From Pseudochrobactrum sp. sp1633 (lineage in GTDB: Bacteria > Pseudomonadota > Alphaproteobacteria > Rhizobiales > Rhizobiaceae), in assembly GCF_030376605.1 (NCBI RefSeq), contig NZ_JARRAE010000002.1, positions 1 through 64,000 on the forward strand: DNA of 64,000 bases, in the 5' to 3' direction. The translations under genes were made by a program, and so were the position numbers. This document shows positions 46,218 to 53,165 of the stretch, piece after piece. The first letter of the stretch is position 1, and the number at the start of each line of letters is the position of its first letter. Under the pieces are notes generated by a model. It was not told the DNA's origin. It saw nothing but the letters and a program-made list of their open reading frames with translations, and did no database searches.

Positions 46218-46460
46218 GCGAGGGCTCCTTGAACAGGCGGCTATATATGCCGGATTATTTTATAGCATCATATGGTTTTTGTATTGGCGCAGATGGTCGG
46301 ATACTGCCATTAAACGGCAATTAATTCTGTATTTTGCGTTTTGTACAGTTTCCGTTCATGTTCCTGTCTGTATGAGCCCAATGAATTACTGAATTATCTG
46401 AATATATTGTCATATCCGGAACGTTCGGTGTTTTTGACATTTAATGTCAGCGGGGGAACT

Positions 46461-46952
46461 ATGCAGCAGCCATTTTCAATTCTTTTTATCTGTCTTGGTA
46501 ATATCTGCCGGTCGCCGCTTGCTGAGGGGGCGATGCGTGCGGTGTTGCAGGAGCGCTTTCCGCAGCGGGACTTCATCGTCGATTCCGCAGGCACCAACGG
46601 TTATCATACCGGTGAGGCACCGGATTATCGTTCGGTCGCGGTTGGTTTGAAACACGGGCTGGATATTTCCGATCAGCGCTGCCGCCAGCTTGTCGATGAA
46701 GACTTTACCCGTTTTAACCTGATCCTGGCGATGGATCAGAACAATCTGATGACGATTAACCGCCTTGCTCCAAAAGGAGCGACTGCTGTGACGGGATTGT
46801 TTACGGCTGTCGCACGGGACGGCCTGAGCGGGCATAGTGTGGATCGGGGGGAGGAAATCCCCGATCCTTATTATGGCGATGCTGCGGACTTTGAACGGGT
46901 TTATCTTATGGTTCGTGATGCAGCTGAGGCGCTAGCCGATCGGTTGTCCTGA
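46461..46952 (+). CDS. Low-molecular-weight protein-tyrosine phosphatase
   Basis: A 163-residue LMW phosphatase. The P-loop CLGNICRSP gives the C-x5-R catalytic signature (Cys near residue 12), and the acid loop is DPYYGD in EEIPDPYYGDAADF. It dephosphorylates tyrosine residues, often on exopolysaccharide kinases, but could also act on arginine phosphate. The ATG at 46461 follows GGGGGAA; upstream in-frame ATGs lack a site. The end of the gene, from ALADRLS to the TGA, is duplicated downstream in a 25-bp tandem array. Confidence 0.93.
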   Translation: MQQPFSILFICLGNICRSPLAEGAMRAVLQERFPQRDFIVDSAGTNGYHTGEAPDYRSVAVGLKHGLDISDQRCRQLVDEDFTRFNLILAMDQNNLMTINRLAPKGATAVTGLFTAVARDGLSGHSVDRGEEIPDPYYGDAADFERVYLMVRDAAEALADRLS

Positions 46953-47015
46953 GGCACTAGCCGATCGGTTGTCCTGAGGCACTAGCCGACCGGTTATCTT
47001 GAGGCGCTAGCCGAC
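46926..47015 (+). repeat. Tandem 25-bp repeat covering the phosphatase stop codon
   Basis: Units begin at 46926, 46951, 46976 and 47001 (the last about 15 bases). They start GAGGC[GA]CTAGCCGA and end CGGTT[GA]TC[CT]T. The first unit encodes the last residues of the phosphatase, and the stop TGA at its junction is re-created at each following junction. Copies 2 and 3 differ by three bases. Confidence 0.8.
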
Positions 47016-47028
47016 AAGATGGAAGTGG

Positions 47029-47048
47029 CGCTAGCCTAACGGCTAGCG
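47029..47048. terminator. Hairpin between the convergent phosphatase and thpR genes
   Basis: CGCTAGCC (47029-47036) pairs with GGCTAGCG (47041-47048) around TAAC. It includes the last codons of thpR and reuses the CTAGCC core of the adjacent tandem repeat. There is no T-run, so intrinsic termination is doubtful. Confidence 0.45.
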
Positions 47049-47669
47049 TGAAACTCCGGCGGATAGTGGATGATGCCTGTGCGGCGCATCATTATTGTTT
47101 TCAAAGGCGGATTTGAAAGCTGCACTGCGCAGCGGCCAGACCTCCTCTGTCACATAAGGGCCACCGCCGGTCGATTCCTTGGATGACATTAGGACAAAGC
47201 GCGAGACGTTAAACGGCAAAGTGGTGAAATTTCCCCGCTCGGAGAGGTAGCGCGCAAGCTGCATATCCGGCAGTCCTTTCAAACGTGCCAGTGTCACATG
47301 CGGGGTAAATTTGCGCGGATCAGGCGGCAGGCGCAACCTTTGGCAGATACGCTCCATTTCTGCCTGCAGGGCCAGCAATTCCGGCACCGGTGTAACACCG
47401 GCGTAAATGCTGTGCGGTTTTTTACTACCGAATGCATCAACGCCTGTGAGTTGCAAGGTGAAGCTTTCACGGTCAATCCGGTCTAGCGCATGCACAATCT
47501 CATCGGCGACATGTCCCTCGACATCGCCGATAAAACGCAGAGTGATGTGATAGTTTTCCGGATCAATCCAGCGGACAGAGCCTTTGGGGCCGATAAGCCC
47601 GCCACGCAATAATGAGAGTGACAGAGCGGCATCCCTGGAGATTTCAAGGGCAGTGAAAAGGCGCGGCAT
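47043..47669 (-). CDS. thpR: RNA 2',3'-cyclic phosphodiesterase (ThpR/LigT, 2H family)
   Basis: A 208-residue 2H-superfamily protein. The two H-x-[ST]-L motifs are HITLRF and HVTLARL, which form the active site. It opens 2',3'-cyclic phosphates on RNA. The ATG at 47669 follows GAGGAGG with 5 bases between, a very strong ribosome-binding site. The longer frame from 47714 lacks one. Its stop lies inside the palindrome next to the phosphatase repeat. Confidence 0.9.
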   Translation of the reverse strand: MPRLFTALEISRDAALSLSLLRGGLIGPKGSVRWIDPENYHITLRFIGDVEGHVADEIVHALDRIDRESFTLQLTGVDAFGSKKPHSIYAGVTPVPELLALQAEMERICQRLRLPPDPRKFTPHVTLARLKGLPDMQLARYLSERGNFTTLPFNVSRFVLMSSKESTGGGPYVTEEVWPLRSAAFKSAFENNNDAPHRHHPLSAGVSR

Positions 47670-47970
47670 AGCATCCTCCTCAATGGGATATAATCTCAAA
47701 ATGTGGCTCTGCAAGACGGTACCATTGATTTGCGGTCTGGCTTGCAGCGGACACAGAGCCTGAAAAACGAAGCAGGCTATATGTCCTGATTATAGCGAAA
47801 CACTGATCTGCCCGTTGCACAAGTGCTTTGTTACGTAAATCCTCAGAGTTTATTCACTGGTTTAAACTTTTGCGGATTATTACCAGATCGTGTGTTTCGT
47901 ATTGAAGAAGTAGCATACAGATTGTGTCAGTAAGATGAAGCCCGTTTGGTCGGGGTCCATGTTTGTGACA

Positions 47971-48636
47971 TCAGTTCAAATCAATTGATTCCTGATCAAG
48001 CATGGCTTTTACAGCAGGCAGAATATTCGCCACCATAACCTTCACGCCTTGCGGATTGGGGTGCATGCCATCATCCAGAAGCAGTTTTTTATCCGCTGCT
48101 ACACCGTCGAGAAAAAACGGATAGAGTTTGATCTGATATTTATCGGCGAGCGTCTGATAGATCGGATTAAAACCGGCAGCATAATCTGCGCCCATATTCG
48201 GCGGTGCAATCATACCAGCGAGCAATACCGGAATGCCGCGTTCCTTTAAGCGCGCCAGCATCTGATCTAAATTTTTCTCACTCAGTTCAGGAGAAATACC
48301 GCGCAAGGCATCATTGGCGCCGAGTTCTAAAATGACGAGCTGCGTTTCATCCGGCACCGACCAGTCAAGACGTGCCAGTCCGCCGCTCGTGGTGTCGCCT
48401 GAAACGCCGGCATTGGCGACGGAGGCTTTATATCCGGCATTTTGCAATGCGCTTTGTAATTGTGCGGTGAAGCCGTCACTTTGCGCCAGCTGATAGCCTG
48501 CCATCAGGCTGTCACCAAAGCCGACAATCTGTACGGTGTCTGCGGATGCTTCCTGTGCCGAAACAGGGGAGGCAACAGAAACGGACAAGCCGAACAGTAA
48601 AGCAATGGCTGTAAGATGAGCGAACCGAAGCGACAT
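47971..48636 (-). CDS. Arylesterase / TesA-like GDSL hydrolase
   Basis: A 221-residue SGNH hydrolase. Signal peptide LTAIALLFGLSVSVASPVSA precedes QEAS. Block I is GFGDSLMAGYQL (nucleophilic Ser), block II contains AGVSGDTTSGGLARL, block III is LELGANDALRGI, and block V is LLDDGMHPNPQGVK with Asp and His. It resembles TesA/lysophospholipase L1 of the periplasm. It is divergent from the YbbA/YbbP ABC genes by about 180 bases, the same association as tesA-ybbAP in Escherichia coli, so the enzyme and transporter may process the same lipidic substrate. Confidence 0.93.
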   Translation of the reverse strand: MSLRFAHLTAIALLFGLSVSVASPVSAQEASADTVQIVGFGDSLMAGYQLAQSDGFTAQLQSALQNAGYKASVANAGVSGDTTSGGLARLDWSVPDETQLVILELGANDALRGISPELSEKNLDQMLARLKERGIPVLLAGMIAPPNMGADYAAGFNPIYQTLADKYQIKLYPFFLDGVAADKKLLLDDGMHPNPQGVKVMVANILPAVKAMLDQESIDLN

Positions 48637-48817
48637 TCGTTTTGATCCTGTATGAACTCTTTTGTTTGCATATGGCGAATATTATGGGGCATGCAAGAGC
48701 CAAATTTATGATCAGCGGAAACAGTATTTAGCTCGCTGCTCTGTACATTCGCCCTGTGTGACCCCAGATAGAAAACAATGTGCCTTTAAGGCCTCCGCCA
48801 TTTATCAGGGAAATGAC

Positions 48818-49585
48818 GTGACCATGCAGCCTCTACAACCACAATCCGTGAATACACAGTCAGATATCGAGCTGGAAAATATTGATCTGACTTTAGGCAA
48901 CCATGCCTCCCGCGTCCATGTTCTCAATGATATTTCCCTGAAAATACAAAGCGGAGAATCTGTCGGAATTGTGGGGCCTTCCGGTTCAGGCAAATCAACA
49001 TTGCTGATGGTGCTGGCGGGTTTGGAAAAAGTTGACAGCGGCAAAGTGCTGATCAGCGGCGAACGCATTGACCGGATGAGCGAAGATCAGGCCGCCGCGT
49101 TTCGCGGACGCAATATCGGCATTGTCTTCCAGTCTTTCCATTTGATCCCCAATATGACCGCATTGGAAAATGTGGCTGTGCCGCTTGAGCTGGCAGGGCG
49201 TGAAGATGCTTTTGTGGTTGCTGAACAGGCTTTGCAGTCTGTGGGGCTCGGGCATCGCCTGTCGCATTATCCGGCAGCGCTTTCCGGTGGTGAGCAGCAG
49301 CGTGTGGCAATCGCCCGTGCTTTGGCGCCAAGTCCGGCGATTTTGATCGCGGATGAGCCGACCGGTAATCTGGACACGGAAACTGGCGGGCAAATTGCTG
49401 ATCTGCTCTTTGCCAAACAGCAGGAATATGGGCTGACGATGGTGCTGGTCACGCATGATCCGGCACTGGCTGCCCGTTGCGGCCGTGAGATTCAGGTGCG
49501 CTCCGGTCAGATCCATGCAGCGTCTGTCCATGCGATACAAAGCCGGACAGATGAGGACACTGTGCAGGCGGAAGCGGCACAATGA
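48818..49585 (+). CDS. ABC transporter ATP-binding protein (YbbA-like)
   Basis: A 255-residue ABC ATPase of the LolD/MacB type. Walker A is GPSGSGKSTLLMVL, the signature LSGGEQQRVAIARA and Walker B ILIADEPTGNLD. Partner of the following FtsX-like permease. The GTG at 48818 has AGGG 7 bases upstream; an ATG two codons later is nearly as plausible, and a longer reading frame extends upstream without support. It overlaps the permease gene by four bases. Divergent from the esterase gene. Confidence 0.92.
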   Translation: MTMQPLQPQSVNTQSDIELENIDLTLGNHASRVHVLNDISLKIQSGESVGIVGPSGSGKSTLLMVLAGLEKVDSGKVLISGERIDRMSEDQAAAFRGRNIGIVFQSFHLIPNMTALENVAVPLELAGREDAFVVAEQALQSVGLGHRLSHYPAALSGGEQQRVAIARALAPSPAILIADEPTGNLDTETGGQIADLLFAKQQEYGLTMVLVTHDPALAARCGREIQVRSGQIHAASVHAIQSRTDEDTVQAEAAQ

Positions 49586-52158
49586 AGACAGATACAATGG
49601 CGGTTAAGAACTCTTTCTCCCTTGCATTGCGTTTTGCTCTGCGCGAAATGCGAGGGGGGCTGACCGGCTTCTATATTTTTCTGGGTTGTATTGCCCTTGG
49701 CGTTGCTGCAATCGGTGGGGTGAATTCGGTTGCACGCTCTATCGCTGATGGTCTGGCCGTCGAAGGGCAGGCCATTCTGGGCGGTGATGTCAGCTTTATG
49801 CTGAACCAGCGTGAGGTGAGCGATCAAGAACGGCAGTTCCTGAACGATCAGGGGGCGGTTTCTGAAAATATCACTATGCGCTCGATGGTGCGCTTAACGA
49901 ACGGCTCCGATCAGGCGCTGGTCGAGGTGAAGGCTGTTGATAGTGCCTATCCGCTCTATGGCACATTGAAATTGCAACCGGATTTGCCCGCATCTGAGCG
50001 CTTTGCGCTGCAAGACGGAGCCTATGGCGCGGCCGTGCCGCAACTGTTGCTTGACCGGCTGGGCTTGAAGCTCGGCGATCAGATTATGCTTGGTTCGGCA
50101 AAGTTCGGCTTGCGTGCGGTTATTGAGAGCGAGCCGGATATGCTTGCCTCCGGTATGGCTCTGGCACCGCGTTTTTTGACTTCGGTTGAAGCTCTGCGTG
50201 CGTCCGGTCTTATTCAGCCGGGCAGTCTGGTCAATTATATTTATAAAATTGCATTACCTGATACAGTACAGGCAGGCGCGCAGGACACCCGTGTGGCAGC
50301 CATTGAGCGCGAGGCGGAGAAGGCCTTTCCGGAAGCGGGATGGAATATCCGCAACCGCACCAATGCGGCACCGGCATTATCGGCCAATATTGAGCGGTTT
50401 TCGCAATTTTTGACCCTTGTCGGGCTGACCTCGCTGATTATCGGCGGCGTTGGTGTGGCCAATGCCGTGCGCAGTTATCTTGATGGCAAAAGACCAGTCA
50501 TTGCGACCTTTAAATCGCTGGGCGCATCGGCTGATTTCGTGGTGCTGATTTATCTATGTCAGATTGTGGCGATTGCGCTGATCGGCATTGTTGCGGGGCT
50601 GGTTCTGTCGGTGGCTTTGAGTGCTGGTGCAGTTTATGGCCTGTCATCCTATCTGCCGGTGAGTGCGGGATTGAAGCTCTATCCGCAGGCACTGTTGCTG
50701 GCGACAGCATTTGGCGTGATCACCACACTGATCTTTGCGCTCTTGCCGCTGGGGCGCGCACGTACAGTTCCGGCGACAGCTTTGTTTCGCCAGAAAGGCT
50801 TTGACCAGAGCGGCTGGCCGCCCTTGCTCTACACCCTTTCAGCTGGGCTGTTACTCGCGGCGCTGATTGGCTTGGTGCTGTTTTTTGTTGAGGATCAGCG
50901 CATTGCCGGTGTGTTCATTGTCGGCGCGGTTGCGGCTTTTATTATCTTACGCGGCGTTTCGTCTGTGCTGCGGTTACTGGCACGCCGTGCGCCGCGTTTC
51001 CGCTCTCCGGCATTGCGTCTGGCGGTTGGTAATATTCATCGCCCCGGAGCGTTAACACCTTCTGTGGTACTGTCTCTCGGTCTTGGTCTGACGCTGGTTG
51101 TGGCGCTGGCATTGGTGGATGGTAATCTCCGCCGCCAGATCACACAAAGTCTGCCTGCACATGCACCGAATTTCTTTTTCGTGGATATTCAGAATACGGA
51201 GATTGATGCGTTTCGTGATATGCTGGCAAAAACAGCGCCTGAAGGCAAGGTGGTCAGTGCCGCCATGCTGCGCGGACGTATTGTGGCGCTGAACGGTACG
51301 GATGTTGATAAGGTCAATGTGCCGCCGCAAGGCGCATGGGTGCTGCGTGGCGATCGCGGAATTACCTATGCCAAGAATCTGCCGGAAAACTCCACGCTGA
51401 GCCAAGGCGAATGGTGGCCTGCGGATTATAGTGGCGAACCGCTGGTGTCTTTTGCAGCGAAAGAGGCTGAAGAGCTTGGTCTTAAAATCGGTGATACAGT
51501 GACAGTGAATGTGCTTGGCCGCAATATCACTGCGAAGATCGCCAATTTCCGGCAGGTGCAGTGGGAAACGCTGGCGATTAATTTCGTCATGGTCTTTTCT
51601 CCCAATACTTTTGCCGGTGCGCCGCATTCATGGCTGGCCACGCTGACCGATGCTGATGCTGCTCCTGCGCAGGAGGCAACAGTGTTGCGGACAATCACCC
51701 AGACTTTCCCTGCGGTAACCTCGGTACGGGTCAAGGATGCGATTGAGGTGGCGAATGATCTCATTGGTCAGTTGGCAACGGCAATTCGCTGGGCCGCGTC
51801 TGTCGGGCTTTTGGCTGCTATTCTGGTGCTGGCAGGGGCACTGGCTGCCGGAAATCATGCGCGGCAGCATGATGCGGTTGTTTTGAAAACGTTGGGTGCC
51901 ACACGAATTACGTTAATCCGTGCCTTTATTTATGAATATGCATTGCTGGGTTTCGCAACGGCGGTTTTTGCACTGACAGCGGGTGGTTTGGCGGCTTGGT
52001 TCGTTGTTGAGCGTTTGATGAATTTGCAAATGCGCGTGCTGCCGGATGTGGCGTTTTTTACCGTTCTGACCGCGCTGGTTCTGACTGTCGGCTTTGGTCT
52101 GGCCGGTACATGGCGGGTGCTGGGGCAAAAGGCAGGCACAGTCTTGCGTGAGTTGTAA
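49582..52158 (+). CDS. ABC transporter permease, FtsX-like (YbbP-type)
   Basis: An 858-residue inner-membrane permease with two FtsX-like membrane modules and a large periplasmic region between residues 40 and 260. Helical blocks appear near residues 20-45, 275-300, 320-345, 370-400, 420-500 and 730-850. It lacks export-specific cargo motifs. With the YbbA-like ATPase it forms a mechanotransmission-type complex. In other bacteria the pair is linked with the TesA-like esterase, as here. It starts within the ATP-binding gene (ATGA overlap). Confidence 0.9.
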   Translation: MKTDTMAVKNSFSLALRFALREMRGGLTGFYIFLGCIALGVAAIGGVNSVARSIADGLAVEGQAILGGDVSFMLNQREVSDQERQFLNDQGAVSENITMRSMVRLTNGSDQALVEVKAVDSAYPLYGTLKLQPDLPASERFALQDGAYGAAVPQLLLDRLGLKLGDQIMLGSAKFGLRAVIESEPDMLASGMALAPRFLTSVEALRASGLIQPGSLVNYIYKIALPDTVQAGAQDTRVAAIEREAEKAFPEAGWNIRNRTNAAPALSANIERFSQFLTLVGLTSLIIGGVGVANAVRSYLDGKRPVIATFKSLGASADFVVLIYLCQIVAIALIGIVAGLVLSVALSAGAVYGLSSYLPVSAGLKLYPQALLLATAFGVITTLIFALLPLGRARTVPATALFRQKGFDQSGWPPLLYTLSAGLLLAALIGLVLFFVEDQRIAGVFIVGAVAAFIILRGVSSVLRLLARRAPRFRSPALRLAVGNIHRPGALTPSVVLSLGLGLTLVVALALVDGNLRRQITQSLPAHAPNFFFVDIQNTEIDAFRDMLAKTAPEGKVVSAAMLRGRIVALNGTDVDKVNVPPQGAWVLRGDRGITYAKNLPENSTLSQGEWWPADYSGEPLVSFAAKEAEELGLKIGDTVTVNVLGRNITAKIANFRQVQWETLAINFVMVFSPNTFAGAPHSWLATLTDADAAPAQEATVLRTITQTFPAVTSVRVKDAIEVANDLIGQLATAIRWAASVGLLAAILVLAGALAAGNHARQHDAVVLKTLGATRITLIRAFIYEYALLGFATAVFALTAGGLAAWFVVERLMNLQMRVLPDVAFFTVLTALVLTVGFGLAGTWRVLGQKAGTVLREL

Positions 52159-52244
52159 TGGTGTGAGCAATAAAAATACTGTCCTGCAAAGAGAAAACAG
52201 ACACCTAAAAGATTCAAAAAATACGGCTTTTTGCTGATATAAGT

Positions 52245-52273
52245 TTGTTTGGTCTTGTTTTGGACAGTATAAA
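52245..52273 (+). promoter_or_regulatory. Promoter of ybhL
   Basis: TTGTTT at 52245-52250 and TATAAA at 52268-52273 are 17 bases apart. Transcription would begin near 52281, just before the structured leader. Confidence 0.6.
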
Positions 52274-52294
52274 TAACCATTATATCAGGCAGGC

Positions 52295-52365
52295 ATGCTG
52301 GGGTTCCGCCAGCGGCGCCTGGGGAGCGCCCCCGACACCGGACGGAACAAGGCAAGAGGAATATT
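52295..52365 (+). ncRNA. ybhL leader-like structured 5' UTR
   Basis: Upstream of the BI-1/YbhL gene, GTTCCG (52303-52308) pairs with CGGAAC (52343-52348), and inside it GGCGC pairs with GCGCC around a short loop. A structured leader called the ybhL motif is reported upstream of this gene in Alphaproteobacteria, and position and shape agree. I have not matched the covariance model. The ligand is unknown, and AGAGGA for ybhL follows at 52355-52360. Confidence 0.65.
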
Positions 52366-53097
52366 ATGGTAGATTTTCGTAATGTACAGGCGCAGAGCCC
52401 GGTCGGGGCGCGCGCAGACGCAGCCATCGATCAGGGACTGCGCTCATACATGCTTGGCGTTTATAATATGATGGCGATTGGTCTGGCCGTAACCGGTCTG
52501 GCCGCACTCGGCACCTCATATCTCGCCATGAACAATCCGGCCTTCGCACAACTTATGTATGGCAGCCCGCTGAAATGGGTCATTATGCTTGCCCCGTTAG
52601 CTGCCGTATTTTTCTTAAGCTTCCGCATTGAGCGTATGAGCGTTGCAACCGCACAGCTGACATTCTGGGTTTATGCCGGTCTTGTTGGTCTGTCGCTGTC
52701 TTCGATTTTCCTCGTTTTTACCGGCGAGAGCATCGTGCGCACGTTCTTCATTACCGCGGCCTCTTTTGGTGCCCTGTCGCTCTACGGCTACACCACCAAA
52801 CGTGACCTGTCGGCAATGGGCTCGTTCCTGATGATGGGTCTTTTCGGCCTTATCATTGCTTCCGTGGTTAACATCTTCCTCGGCTCTTCTGCGCTGCAGT
52901 TTGCAGTTTCGGTTCTTGGTGTTCTGATCTTTGCCGGTCTGACCGCCTATGACACACAGCAGATTAAGGAAATGTATTACGAAGGTGATGCATCGGATGC
53001 GATGGGGCGTAAGATTGTAATGGGCGCTCTGCGTCTTTACCTCGACTTCATCAACATGTTCATGTTCCTGCTCAACTTCCTGGGCAATCGTGAATAG
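52366..53097 (+). CDS. ybhL: Bax inhibitor-1 / YccA-family membrane protein (YbhL)
   Basis: A 243-residue seven-helix BI-1/LFG-type membrane protein. Helical blocks occur throughout, with NMMAIGLAVTGLAALG, PLKWVIMLAPLAAVFFL and MGLFGLIIASVVNIFLG, and the family tail FAGLTAYDTQQIKEMYYEG has the conserved Asp of the pH-sensing calcium-leak di-aspartyl site. Its bacterial function is not settled. The N-terminus is a soluble tail of about 30 residues. Preceded by a leader RNA and followed by a terminator. Confidence 0.94.
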   Translation: MVDFRNVQAQSPVGARADAAIDQGLRSYMLGVYNMMAIGLAVTGLAALGTSYLAMNNPAFAQLMYGSPLKWVIMLAPLAAVFFLSFRIERMSVATAQLTFWVYAGLVGLSLSSIFLVFTGESIVRTFFITAASFGALSLYGYTTKRDLSAMGSFLMMGLFGLIIASVVNIFLGSSALQFAVSVLGVLIFAGLTAYDTQQIKEMYYEGDASDAMGRKIVMGALRLYLDFINMFMFLLNFLGNRE

Positions 53098-53126
53098 TGC
53101 TGAAGACATTCGGTTTTTGAAATCAG

Positions 53127-53155
53127 AAAGGGCAGCCGCGAGGCTGCCCTTTTTC
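53127..53155 (+). terminator. Rho-independent terminator of ybhL
   Basis: AAAGGGCAGCC pairs with GGCTGCCCTTT around GCGA, followed by T residues. It lies 30 bases after the stop, and only 11 bases separate it from the convergent autotransporter gene. Confidence 0.93.
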
Positions 53156-53165
53156 TTTGTTTGTT

